From: Rhodobiaceae bacterium
GTDB taxonomy: Bacteria; Pseudomonadota; Alphaproteobacteria; Micropepsales; Micropepsaceae
Length of the DNA stretch: 33,539 bases
Direction of reading: 5' to 3'
NCBI GenBank assembly: GCA_009885515.1
Contig: VFKO01000354.1
Span: forward strand, 1 to 33,539
The position numbers and the translations under genes are program-made. The stretch's first letter is position 1. Each line of letters begins with the position of its first letter. This document shows positions 14,820-23,457 of this stretch, one piece after another. The notes beneath the pieces were generated by a model. The model worked only from the letters and a program-made list of their open reading frames with translations. It ran no database searches and had not been told where the DNA came from.

Positions 14820-16238
14820 ATGAAAGACGATGCACTGTCCGAGCTCAGATCCGCCCTTCGGGGGGAAATCATCACCCGCGCCGACGCGGCAGCGTTTGCC
14901 GCCGCGCGCTTCCGGGGATGGAATCGCGATCTGAACACGCGAACCAATCCACTGGGTTTTGTCATCGCCTCAGGTGTCCGGGATATCGTGACGACCGTAA
15001 ACTACTGTCGGTCGCACAACATTCCTGTCGCGGTGCGCGGAAAGGGTGCCCACTCACCCTACGGAATGGCCAATGACGCAATCGTGGTCGACCTCATGAG
15101 GATGACGGCGGTCCGCGTCGACCCTGACGAGAAGCTTGTTTTTGTACAGGCGGGCGCCGATGGAGGGGACGTCGATCACGAAACGGCCCTCCATAATCTC
15201 GTGTGCCTGACCGGCTCGGTCTCGCATACCGGATTTGCGGGTGTCGCGCTTGGCGGCGGCATTGGACACCTGAGCCGATGGCTGGGCGCGGTGGTTGATA
15301 GCATCCTCGGATACGAGATGGTCACCGCAACGGGAGAAGTTGTCCGCGTGGACGCAGCGAAGGATCCGGAACTTTTCTGGGGCATGCGCGGGAACGGCGC
15401 CAGCTTTGGAATCGTCACCGAATTTGTCCTGAAGCTGCGCGATATGCCGAACAACGGACTTATCCGTGGCGCTCCAATATTGTGGGGAGCGGACAAAGCA
15501 ACGGACGTGATGAGATCCTGGATGGACCGCATCGGCCGTCCCGGGCGCAAGAACACAGAAATATATCAGTTTGCGTTCATGCACTCGCCCGACGGCGATC
15601 CGGTCTGTGGAATAGTGCCTCTGATCGTTGGTGAGACCGAACGCACGGCGAAGGCCACGTGTGACGAGCTGGCGGCCTACGCGGGCGGGGCAGTAGTACG
15701 GCAGGACACTCAACTGCCCTATACGGCGCTTCAGGCGGCGCTGGACGACCGCTTCCCCTACGACGTGAACTACTGGGAAAAGGGAGTGTTCATCGACTGG
15801 GACCCGCGTGACCCAAACGCGGTGAACAGCATCGTGGACGCGGCGGTGAAGCAGTGGAGTGAAAGGCCCGACTTCGCCACGAAACTGTCGACGGTCCTGC
15901 TCTTTATGGAGGTCAACGGCGCGGTGGCAACGGGAGATACAGCCTCCACGTCGTTTGCCGCTCGGGGCGCGCGCCTCTGGTGCACGGCCATTATCAGTTG
16001 GCCGGATGACGATGCCTCAAAGCGCGCGGCCAGCAGGAAATGGTGTGGGTCCCTGGTCGAGAAGCTGAGTCCATTTCATGTGACCACCTATCTGAACAAC
16101 GCCATGCCGGAGAGCGAAGCTGAAATGCTCAGCGTCTTCCCTCGGGACACTATGAAGCGTCTGCGTGCTCTGAAGGAAAAGCACGATCCCAATAATTTGT
16201 TCAAAATGGGCGCGTGGCAGTATGAGGCCAACCTATAG
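14820..16238 (+). CDS. FAD-dependent oxidoreductase, berberine-bridge-enzyme family
   Basis: 472 residues. The N-terminal FAD_binding_4 (PCMH) domain covers about 40-215 and a BBE C-terminal segment is visible (YLNNAMPESEAEML..., then KEKHDPNNLFKMGAWQY). VRGKGAHSPYG holds His78, the probable covalent FAD ligand. Where bicovalent members have a Cys there is GSVSHTGFAGVALGGGIGHL, so single attachment is likely. Relatives oxidise sugars, alcohols or alkaloid-type substrates; the substrate here cannot be read. There is no signal peptide. The ATG at 14820 has AGGATCAGG upstream. The gene sits alone between long inverted repeats, which suggests acquisition or mobilisation. Confidence 0.88.
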   Translation: MKDDALSELRSALRGEIITRADAAAFAAARFRGWNRDLNTRTNPLGFVIASGVRDIVTTVNYCRSHNIPVAVRGKGAHSPYGMANDAIVVDLMRMTAVRVDPDEKLVFVQAGADGGDVDHETALHNLVCLTGSVSHTGFAGVALGGGIGHLSRWLGAVVDSILGYEMVTATGEVVRVDAAKDPELFWGMRGNGASFGIVTEFVLKLRDMPNNGLIRGAPILWGADKATDVMRSWMDRIGRPGRKNTEIYQFAFMHSPDGDPVCGIVPLIVGETERTAKATCDELAAYAGGAVVRQDTQLPYTALQAALDDRFPYDVNYWEKGVFIDWDPRDPNAVNSIVDAAVKQWSERPDFATKLSTVLLFMEVNGAVATGDTASTSFAARGARLWCTAIISWPDDDASKRAASRKWCGSLVEKLSPFHVTTYLNNAMPESEAEMLSVFPRDTMKRLRALKEKHDPNNLFKMGAWQYEANL

Positions 16239-16354
16239 TCGGATCGTGAAGACGATCAGACCCGCCGGATCGTTTCAAGGGCGGCTTCCGACTTGGCGCG
16301 TTTTTCCAACGCCATTGATCTTCCCGCCGCCCCGGCTGATGCGCCAATCGCGTT

Positions 16355-16798
16355 CTAGCCCACCGTCAGCTTGAGGTATTTGATCGTTGAGGCCGGTAGC
16401 ACGGCTTTGTTTTTCGCGAACCACTTCTCACCGCCGGGTGAAGAGAACGTTTGCCTGTATGCGGGTAACACCCAGTTCTCTAATAAGTCGTTGTTGATTG
16501 CGTCGTTCTCCGCCGCGTAGATGACATTCTGCAAATTGTGCCATTGGCGTGACATGAGCAGATCGAACACAATTTGCTCGCCCTCGAAAAGTTCAGCCGA
16601 CCCCTGAAGTCCTTTGATCCAGGTTTCTGCGTCGGAGCCCATGTATACGGGATCGAAGGCGCGATCACGAGCAGCCGACACTTCCAGTGCGGTGTTCAGT
16701 CTGGTTTGCCGGTTGCCTTCGCGCAGTTGCATCGCAACGAAAAGAAGCGAAACGACAATGGCAGTTGCCGGCACTGCGTCGCTGATTGTGCTGATCAA
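16355..16798 (-). CDS. small hypothetical protein with N-terminal membrane helix, possibly 5'-truncated
   Basis: 147 residues if a TTG at 16798 is used. One membrane helix (about 9-27, VPATAIVVSLLFVAMQLRE) precedes a soluble part with DRAFDPVYMGSDAE and LLENWVLPAYRQTF. It recalls a widespread uncharacterised group starting with a helix and LREGNRQTR-like sequence, but I cannot name a family. A stop codon (TAA at 16801-16799) lies directly before the TTG and there is no ATG, and the sequence there (AATTAAAGGGAC) resembles the repeat end at 16839. The natural start may have been lost by repeat insertion. It lies inside the inverted-repeat cassette, convergent with the FAD gene. Confidence 0.55.
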   Translation of the reverse strand: MISTISDAVPATAIVVSLLFVAMQLREGNRQTRLNTALEVSAARDRAFDPVYMGSDAETWIKGLQGSAELFEGEQIVFDLLMSRQWHNLQNVIYAAENDAINNDLLENWVLPAYRQTFSSPGGEKWFAKNKAVLPASTIKYLKLTVG

Positions 16799-16837
16799 TT
16801 AAAGGGACATGACGCTAGCCTTCCGGTTGAGTTCTGA

Positions 16838-16923
16838 GAATTAAGGGGACGCAATACTTAATTGACATGCGCCTCCAGCAGGTGCAAGCTCCTGTCGCGC
16901 CAGAATGATTTGACACGATTTCG
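16838..16923 (-). repeat. 86-bp inverted repeat, right copy
   Basis: Reverse complement of the left copy at 14719-14804. Its inner end has the palindrome AATTAAG (16839-16845) and CTTAATT (16857-16863). A degenerate third piece, AATTAAAGGGACATGAC, lies at 16797-16813. No clear target duplication is visible outside the two copies. Confidence 0.85.
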
Positions 16924-17141
16924 CTGATCATGCCAATGTCTCTAGCCAACTCGTGCCGCCAACCGCTCGGACCTTCGAAAATACGGCGGCAAGCTATTGG
17001 ACTGCACCCTTCCCGTGAGACACGGAAATTGGGAGGCAGGTTGGCCGTCGCGGGATTGCTGCGGCTTTGTGTAAAGACGTAAAAGCAATGATCCGGCGAA
17101 GCAGAAGCGGGCGGTGGTGGTGCGTCAAACGCGAATGCCCA
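16924..17141. other. intergenic stretch, no recognised gene
   Basis: No coding frame with support. TCAAACGCGAATG occurs twice (17125-17137 and 17142-17154), so the last bases of the neighbouring PIN remnant are duplicated in tandem. Nothing else was recognised. Confidence 0.35.
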
Positions 17142-17324
17142 TCAAACGCGAATGATCGTGTCGCTGTAACGGGCAACCTGATCGTCATGGGTCACGAGCC
17201 GCAGGGGCTCGCAAATGGCCTGAGCAACCAGCAATCGGTCAAACGGGTCGAAATGATGCACCGGCAGGTCCTCGACGGGAATATGGTGACAGGTTACCTC
17301 TCGCCGCATTCCATCCTTTTTCAC
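17142..17324 (-). pseudogene. C-terminal remnant of a PIN-domain (VapC-like) toxin
   Basis: About 60 codons encode HHIPVEDLPVHHFDPFDRLL, then VAQAICEPLRLVTHDDQVARY to the stop. DPFDRLLVAQA and LVT(H)DD are the typical C-terminal part of PIN ribonucleases, including the third acidic residue. The N-terminal half with the first Asp and Glu is missing. Upstream the frame runs into the direct repeat that starts at 17317 and meets a stop at 17354-17352, so the gene was cut near that boundary. No antitoxin gene is adjacent. Not expected to be functional. Confidence 0.7.
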
Positions 17325-17396
17325 GCGGGCTAACGGGGCGCACCCCGACCCTCAAGGCCGCGCCAGCTTTTTCACGATGTCAAGCACGAGAACATG
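17317..17396 (+). repeat. dispersed direct repeat, copy 2
   Basis: Same orientation as 14352-14435. It keeps CAAGGCCGCGCCAG and TTCACGATGTCAAGCAC. The second half of the LexA-type box is degenerate here (GAAC-ATGTAGG-GAGA, 17390-17404). Weak similarity to copy 1 may resume at ACATAACGAAAAGTG (17440-17454). Confidence 0.75.
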
Positions 17397-17540
17397 TAGG
17401 GAGAAAAATGGCATTGCCGAGAGGGGTATTGTGCGGGGACATAACGAAAAGTGTTTCGTTGTGGGTCACCTTGCCGTATTTGGCGGTTAGGCCGAAATTG
17501 ATGAGTTTCACGTAGTCTGTACCAGTTCCGGGGGAAAGCC
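17397..17540. other. upstream region of the GGDEF/EAL gene
   Basis: No gene seen. It should contain the promoter of the diguanylate cyclase/phosphodiesterase gene, whose strong ribosome-binding site GGGGGAAAG lies just before 17541. No clear -35/-10 pair was recognised. Confidence 0.3.
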
Positions 17541-20500
17541 ATGAGCTGGAAAATTGTGGCAGGATGGATGCTAGCAGCTGTTTGGGCTGCAGAGTTCGTC
17601 ACAATGGTATCGCTCGACTCCTTTGGAGTGGTCGTTGCAGATGCGCAACTCGAAGCCCTTGTCGACTCTGTTGCAGTTGGGGCGTTTTCGCTTTGCGCAT
17701 ATTTGGCTTTGCTGATGATCGACCGGCGCAGCATGAAGCTCATCCGTGCTGGTGATTGGTACAATGGGCTTGTGATCGTATTGACGGTCATTGGTTTTGA
17801 AAGTGTGTTTCATCCACTTTCAGAAAACGTATCAACGCTTTTCACGAATGAAGTAAGTGTGGAATTGGTAAATTCCGTCTTGCTGGCGATTGCTGTAGCC
17901 TGTGTATGCGCATGGATACACGCTATCGATCAGCGTGTTACGGAACTCGTTCCAAGCAGAAAAGTATTTTTGAAGAAAGCCGGACCAGCGGTGCTCATTG
18001 GCGTGCTTGTCAGTGCCATATGCGTTTCCTCAGTGGCAGCATTGCGTGAAGTCAATCAGCGCATGTTTTCCCATGAAGTGGGTCTGGGGGCAGCGCTTGG
18101 CGATGCTGTTGCACATCAACGTGAAGCAAGTCATTCGGTCGGGCGTGCCGCGCTGATGTCCCTACAGACCGGCGGGGGCAGTCTGCCGTTCGTAAATGCA
18201 ATGGGCGCCGCGGGCGGGCGCGCATCAATTACACAAAATCTTGCTGCCGAGTATTTTCGTCGAAATGAAAGTGAACTGCAGAAGCTGGTTCGTCGGCCAA
18301 GTCTTGCATCCTTTGACAGGGCATGGGGGCAGGTGGTGGACTCCGCGCGAGTTTTTAGCACAGCTGGGGAAACTTCTAAGCGCGAAGCTGCCTTAGCATT
18401 GCAGTTTTCCATCGACGAGTTTGCATATAGCGCCAATGCTATGCTCAATTCGATCGCCATTCTTGAAAGTCGGCGCGCCGTTCACCACGGCTCTGTCATC
18501 GGGGAAATAGCAAACGGCGTCCTTGTCTTCCTGATGGCGGCGGGATTGCTGCTGCCATTGCTTCGCCTTACGGGTGCGCAAATGAGCAGGCTTGGCGCAT
18601 CGTTGAGCGACGCGCAACGCTTGAATGGAAATTTGGCGGCGTACAAACGTGCGCTGGACGAGCATGCTATTTTTTCCGTGACAGACCAGCGCGGCAAAAT
18701 TCTGCAAGCCAACGAGCATTTCCTGGCGATTTCGAAATACACGCACGAAGAAGTCATTTCTCAAAACCATCGAATCGTATCGTCCGGCATGCATGGGCCA
18801 GATTTCTTTGCAGGGATGTGGAAGACTATTTCGCGCGGCGATACCTGGCGTGGCGAGGTTTGTAACCGGGCGGTTGACGGTTCGCTCTATTGGGTTGATG
18901 TTTGCATCACGCCATTGATGGGAACGGATGGTACGCCGGAACAATATGTGTCGATCGGTTATGATATCACCGAACGCAAAGGCGCAGAGGAGCGATTTGA
19001 ACGTAAAATCAAATTGTCGCGTGCCATCGAAGCGATGCGCTCTGAGTTCATGGTGCATGACTCCGTTTATGCCACTTTGACGCCTGTACTGAATGAAATC
19101 AACGCTGTCATGGGTTCGAATGCCTCTCTTGTGGTGGAGTTGGCTCGAAACCGTGAAGGGTGCGCCTCGGCATTGATGCTCGGCCATAGCAAGAGCGAAA
19201 GAGCCGGCGATGATGCATTAACGGGCACACAACCTCGACTGACTAACCCGGAAGGACAGCACGAACTTATCGAAGAAGCGCTAAGCCTGGGTGAGATGTT
19301 TGGCGGTCTTGGCGCAAAGCAATTGGGCGCGGACGAGTTTACAGGGTTTCCCATTGCAGTGGGTTTCGATCCTGTGGGCTTATTGCTGGTCTCTGGTGAC
19401 ATTGATCGGGTGTTGTTCGACGATGAGATCACGATAACGGTGAATGCGCTCGCAGAAATAGTGTCCGCGCGCCGGGAATCTGACCGTCGGCGTGCGGACG
19501 AGGAGGGAACCAAGAAACTTGCCAAGCGCGATCCTTTGACCGGCTTGGGCAATCGACGCGATTTGGAGGAGGAATTTGAGTCTCGCACCGACCATCCGGA
19601 CGCGCAGTTTGGGTTGCTGCTGATCGACCTTGACCGGTTCAAACCTATCAACGACACGTTTGGTCATTTGGTGGGTGACACTGTTCTTCGAGTTGTGGCG
19701 GAGCGGCTCGTCGCGATGGCCAAAGGCGATTATACTGTGTCGCGCATCGGCGGTGACGAGTTTGCGATTCTCACTGAATCGCATGCGGTCTTGAATGAAC
19801 ATCAGGCGCTTGAACTGGCAAGGCGCGTAATTGAAGAATTATGTGCGCCAGTCCAATGCGGGCAATATGAGGTGTCGGTGGGTGCTTCGGTGGGCGTGGC
19901 TCTTTACCCTCGGCACGGTCACACCTTTCAAGAGATTTTCCATTGCGCCGATGCTGCAATGTATCGGGCCAAGGAGAACAGATCCGAAGCAAAGATGTTT
20001 GATGCTTCTATGGATGAAGGCATACGACACCGTGCGGAACTTGAAACTGACCTCAAGCGGGCGCTGGAGCAGGACGAAATCGTTCCCTATTTCCAACCGT
20101 TCGTCGATCTTTCGAGTGGCAAGGTTGTTGGTCATGAAGTGCTTGCACGCTGGACACATTCTGTTCGCGGTGACGTGGCACCGTCTGAATTCATAAAAAT
20201 TGCGGAGGAGGCGGGGCTCGTTGATCGCTTATTCTGGCAGATACTGAGCCGTGCCTGCAAAATGCATGTATCGGGAAGGCACAAAACCACTTTGTCGGTG
20301 AATTTGTCACCCACGCAAATCAATAATCCGCTTTTTGCAAGGCATTTGATTGAACAGATCGAACAACTTGGATTTCCTGCCAATCTTCTCGAAGTAGAAA
20401 TTACGGAAACGTCGATGATCGGCGACCTCAACCGGGCGCGGCCGCTGTTGTTGCTGCTGAAGAGTTGCGGCATTCAGATCGCGCTTGATGATTTTGGCAC

Positions 20501-20807
20501 GGGTTATTCATCACTTGCACTTCTCAGGAGTCTGCCGATCTCGAAGCTCAAGATTGACCATTCGTTCACTGCAGATCTTGAAAGTCAAGACGCAACGCGC
20601 GGTACGATCATCGACGCGATTTTGGGCATTGCCAAGGCGATGCATCTCAAAGTCACGGCGGAAGGGATCGAGACTCCTGAGGTCGCAGATTACCTGCGTG
20701 CGCAAGGTTGCCACTATGGCCAGGGCTATTTATTCTCGAAGGGCGTGCCTCAGATTCTGACTGAGGTAAGTGAGGGCGGGCCGACTGCGTGGCGCAATTC
20801 AGCTTAG
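17541..20807 (+). CDS. membrane PAS-GGDEF-EAL cyclic-di-GMP turnover protein
   Basis: A 1088-residue sensor enzyme of the inner membrane. The N-terminus has about five hydrophobic segments (8-30, 41-60, 77-95, 108-127, 148-168), then an extracytoplasmic region to about 328 and another helix (328-346). A PAS domain follows (about 365-480, AIFSVTDQRGKILQANEHF, ITERKGAEE), then a GAF-like linker (500-650). The GGDEF domain has an intact RIGGDEF near 736 but no clear RxxD inhibitory site. The EAL domain has EVLARW near 866, NLSPTQ, ETS and DDFGTGYSS near 981, all catalytic positions apparently kept. It may both make and degrade c-di-GMP. ATG at 17541 with GGGGGAAAG. Transcribed alone. Confidence 0.92.
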   Translation: MSWKIVAGWMLAAVWAAEFVTMVSLDSFGVVVADAQLEALVDSVAVGAFSLCAYLALLMIDRRSMKLIRAGDWYNGLVIVLTVIGFESVFHPLSENVSTLFTNEVSVELVNSVLLAIAVACVCAWIHAIDQRVTELVPSRKVFLKKAGPAVLIGVLVSAICVSSVAALREVNQRMFSHEVGLGAALGDAVAHQREASHSVGRAALMSLQTGGGSLPFVNAMGAAGGRASITQNLAAEYFRRNESELQKLVRRPSLASFDRAWGQVVDSARVFSTAGETSKREAALALQFSIDEFAYSANAMLNSIAILESRRAVHHGSVIGEIANGVLVFLMAAGLLLPLLRLTGAQMSRLGASLSDAQRLNGNLAAYKRALDEHAIFSVTDQRGKILQANEHFLAISKYTHEEVISQNHRIVSSGMHGPDFFAGMWKTISRGDTWRGEVCNRAVDGSLYWVDVCITPLMGTDGTPEQYVSIGYDITERKGAEERFERKIKLSRAIEAMRSEFMVHDSVYATLTPVLNEINAVMGSNASLVVELARNREGCASALMLGHSKSERAGDDALTGTQPRLTNPEGQHELIEEALSLGEMFGGLGAKQLGADEFTGFPIAVGFDPVGLLLVSGDIDRVLFDDEITITVNALAEIVSARRESDRRRADEEGTKKLAKRDPLTGLGNRRDLEEEFESRTDHPDAQFGLLLIDLDRFKPINDTFGHLVGDTVLRVVAERLVAMAKGDYTVSRIGGDEFAILTESHAVLNEHQALELARRVIEELCAPVQCGQYEVSVGASVGVALYPRHGHTFQEIFHCADAAMYRAKENRSEAKMFDASMDEGIRHRAELETDLKRALEQDEIVPYFQPFVDLSSGKVVGHEVLARWTHSVRGDVAPSEFIKIAEEAGLVDRLFWQILSRACKMHVSGRHKTTLSVNLSPTQINNPLFARHLIEQIEQLGFPANLLEVEITETSMIGDLNRARPLLLLLKSCGIQIALDDFGTGYSSLALLRSLPISKLKIDHSFTADLESQDATRGTIIDAILGIAKAMHLKVTAEGIETPEVADYLRAQGCHYGQGYLFSKGVPQILTEVSEGGPTAWRNSA

Positions 20808-20970
20808 CATTTTGAAGGCTTGCAATGCTTTGGTAGCTGTATTGGTGTCAGAGTCGGCTTGACAGCAAGAGCGGCGTCACACGCAAATCAGTTGAGTGTG
20901 ACCTGGGAAGGCACATTCTAGGGACATGTCACCATCCAGGCCTCGCCGTCCGTCTCCCCAACCAACCTCC

Positions 20971-21555
20971 CTACCGCGTAAACGCCCGCCCCGGCACGAG
21001 TTCGCCTTCAGGCCCCAGCCGCCCGACATAGCACCGGTTGAAGGCGCCGCAATATGTGTAGTACATCGCCACGCGATTCCCGCGCCGGTCGATCCAGTAG
21101 CAAAGCTCGACACCCCAGCCGACCTTTGGAATAGTCTGGCACAGATCACCCTCGCCATCGATGCGCCAGGTTCCGTACTCGACATAGCCAAGCGCTTCGA
21201 TGGAGGCGTGCGGCACGCGCGCACCAAGTTTTTGGAAATGGGCCTCTAGCTTGCCGCCCGCCATGTAATAAATCTGCCAGTAAAATTCCGAGCGTTGCCC
21301 GACATCGGCCGGCGCAGAGCCGTCGGCAAACCCTTCGGTGCCACGCAGCGTGTGATTGGTGAGCCAGTCCCGCAAATTTCCACGCCGGCCAATAACGGTG
21401 ACGCGTTCCGTCGGCCAATCAGATCTGGACTTCGGCTGTTCACTGGAGCCCTTCGGCTTTGTTTCCGCAGCGGCTGAAAGCCCGATTGAAAGCGCAGCCG
21501 CACATCCCATCGCAAGGCATGCGGCAAAAACTATTCGTGCTGATCTGGCTTTCAC
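20971..21555 (-). CDS. secreted hypothetical protein with conserved-looking Cys and Trp residues
   Basis: 194 residues from a GTG at 21555, preferred over a TTG at 21564 because GAGG lies about 10 nt before it. A signal peptide (IVFAACLAMGCAAALSIGLSAAAE) leads to a Lys/Ser-rich linker. The mature domain contains FYWQIYYMAGGKLEAHF, YGTWRIDGEGDLCQTI, VELCYWIDRRGN and YCGAFNRCYVGRLGPEG. Four Cys in the last 60 residues could form two disulfides in the periplasm. No family is recognised. It is divergent from the nucleoside transporter gene across 138 bp. Confidence 0.65.
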   Translation of the reverse strand: MKARSARIVFAACLAMGCAAALSIGLSAAAETKPKGSSEQPKSRSDWPTERVTVIGRRGNLRDWLTNHTLRGTEGFADGSAPADVGQRSEFYWQIYYMAGGKLEAHFQKLGARVPHASIEALGYVEYGTWRIDGEGDLCQTIPKVGWGVELCYWIDRRGNRVAMYYTYCGAFNRCYVGRLGPEGELVPGRAFTR

Positions 21556-21693
21556 GGCTGACAAACCTCAATGCTGACACTCAAATTGGAGTGGATCAAA
21601 GTTTCCGCTTCTTGGCAAAGCGCAATTGCGCCTGGCGATTTAGCCCACCATTTTCAATCAGCAATCTGATATTGGTAGTGCAGTTTCGACTCA

Positions 21694-22956
21694 ATGGGGA
21701 CTTCAGTGGATTTTCCGCCGCAACTCCAAAGCGCCATCGGACTGGGCGTGTTCGTTTTTATCGGTTGGGCTCTGTCCGAGAACCGGGCCGCCTTTCCGTG
21801 GACCCTGGTGGCCGTTGGAATTACCTTGCAAATAGGCCTGGCAACCCTTTTCCTCGGCGTTCCCTTCATGCGCGACGGCCTGCTCTCGCTAAACGTCCTG
21901 GTCGATGCCATCCAGTCTGCAACCGCCAAAGGCACATCCTTTGTCTTCGGGTTCACCGGCGGCGGCCCGGCTCCGTTTGCGGTCACCAACCCCAATTCGA
22001 TCATAACAATTGCCTTCACTATTCTCCCGATCGTCATCGTTATGTCAGCACTTTCCGCCCTGCTTTGGCATTGGCGCATTCTGCCCGTCGTCGTGCGCGG
22101 CTTCGCCTATGCCCTGGAGAAGAGCATGAAGATCGGCGGCGCGCTGGGCCTGGGGTGCGCCTCCAATATTTTTCTTGGCATGATCGAAGCCCCGCTGCTC
22201 ATTCGTCCATACCTGGAAAAAATGACACGCAGCGAGCTCTTCACGCTGTTGACCTGCGGCCTGGCAAATGTCGCAGGCACAGTTTTGGTGCTTTACGCAA
22301 CCATCCTTGAGCCGGCCATTCCAGGCGCATTGGGACATATCATTGTGGCGTCTCTGCTGTCGTTGCCCGCATCAATTTTGTTGTCGAAAGTGATGATCCC
22401 CGGCACCGAAACGACGCCAGCCGACCTCGGCACCAAGCCGCTCTATCGCTCGACCATGGACGCTATTTCCACTGGCGCTGAGGATGGTATGAAAATGTAC
22501 CTCAGCATTATCGCCATGCTCATCGTGATGATCTCATTGGTAGCGCTGGCAAATATTGCCCTCGGGCATATTGAAGTTGCCGGCGCGCCACTGAGTTTTG
22601 AACGGGCAATCGGCTGGATATTCGCCCCCATAGTTTGGCTGATCGGTGTCCCGTTCAGTGATGCAGCAGTGGCCGGCAGCCTCATGGGCACCAAAACCAT
22701 TCTCAACGAACTCATCGCCTACCTCAATCTTGCCGCATTGCCGGGCGATGCTTTGACTGAACGCTCGAAGCTGCTCATGCTCTACGCCATGTGCGGCTTC
22801 GCCAACCTTGGATCTGTCGGCATGATGATCGGCTCAATCAGTGCGCTCGCGCCCTCCCGCCGGGACGAAATCGTCGAACTGTCGCTCAAATCCATCATCC
22901 CGGGAACCTTGTCCACTTGCATGACGGCCGCAGTCGTCGGATTGTTGCCGGGATAG
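21694..22956 (+). CDS. concentrative nucleoside transporter (CNT/NupC family)
   Basis: 420 residues, about ten membrane segments. The CNT hallmarks are clear: GLGCASNIFLGMIEAPLLIRPYL (in parts, about 148-170), SELFTLLTCGLANVAGTVL, the LNELIAYLNLA substrate loop and YAMCGFANLGSVGMMIG near the C-terminus. Members import nucleosides with H+ or Na+. ATG at 21694 has no obvious ribosome-binding site; GTG at 21706, preceded by GGGGA, is an equally likely start and removes four residues. The next gene follows after 3 nt, so the two are probably co-transcribed. Confidence 0.9.
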   Translation: MGTSVDFPPQLQSAIGLGVFVFIGWALSENRAAFPWTLVAVGITLQIGLATLFLGVPFMRDGLLSLNVLVDAIQSATAKGTSFVFGFTGGGPAPFAVTNPNSIITIAFTILPIVIVMSALSALLWHWRILPVVVRGFAYALEKSMKIGGALGLGCASNIFLGMIEAPLLIRPYLEKMTRSELFTLLTCGLANVAGTVLVLYATILEPAIPGALGHIIVASLLSLPASILLSKVMIPGTETTPADLGTKPLYRSTMDAISTGAEDGMKMYLSIIAMLIVMISLVALANIALGHIEVAGAPLSFERAIGWIFAPIVWLIGVPFSDAAVAGSLMGTKTILNELIAYLNLAALPGDALTERSKLLMLYAMCGFANLGSVGMMIGSISALAPSRRDEIVELSLKSIIPGTLSTCMTAAVVGLLPG

Positions 22957-22959
22957 ACC

Positions 22960-23340
22960 ATGTCAAAATCACTCGCCAGATTGCAGTCGTGGATGCTTTG
23001 GATCGCAGGCGTGCTTGCAATTCTGGGTTCCATCGGTCTCGCAAGTCTTCCGCTGAAAATTCTGTTCCTCTCGGCCAATATCCTGATGCCCATCGTGGGG
23101 CTGCTGTGTTTGGGTTCGGCCTTCATCGTCAGTGAGCGCGCCACAATCGATGTCAAAGACCCATCGCTGTCACGCCGTGTACGGATTTGGGCATTGATCA
23201 TTTTGGGCATATTGAGTTTTATCTCCATTCTGCCCATAATCGATTTGCCGGTTCAGTTGCCTTTTCTGCGCCTGGATATGTTGATGCTAATCATTGGATT
23301 CGGCTGTCTTTTCTTCGCCTATATCGGCACCCGCACCTGA
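22960..23340 (+). CDS. small four-helix membrane protein, unknown function
   Basis: 126 residues with four predicted membrane helices (about 11-30, 33-55, 76-94, 103-123) and a short charged loop SERATIDVKDPSLSRRVR between the pairs. No motif or family is recognised. It follows the nucleoside transporter by 3 nt and is most likely an accessory or simply co-transcribed protein. Confidence 0.6.
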   Translation: MSKSLARLQSWMLWIAGVLAILGSIGLASLPLKILFLSANILMPIVGLLCLGSAFIVSERATIDVKDPSLSRRVRIWALIILGILSFISILPIIDLPVQLPFLRLDMLMLIIGFGCLFFAYIGTRT

Positions 23341-23457
23341 CAAAACACAAAAATAAACAATTCGTGTATGAACCGCTCTTGAGTCCGTGCGCTTAATGCC
23401 GCATTAGCCCGCATCGAATACAATCCCATCCAAAAGACGGTTTCAGGAGTGCCGAGT

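Noticed and set aside
20876..20902. GTCACAC...GTGTGAC inverted repeat after the GGDEF/EAL gene, considered as a terminator.
   Set aside because: Seven-bp stem with a 13-nt loop and no T-tract; not strong enough to call.
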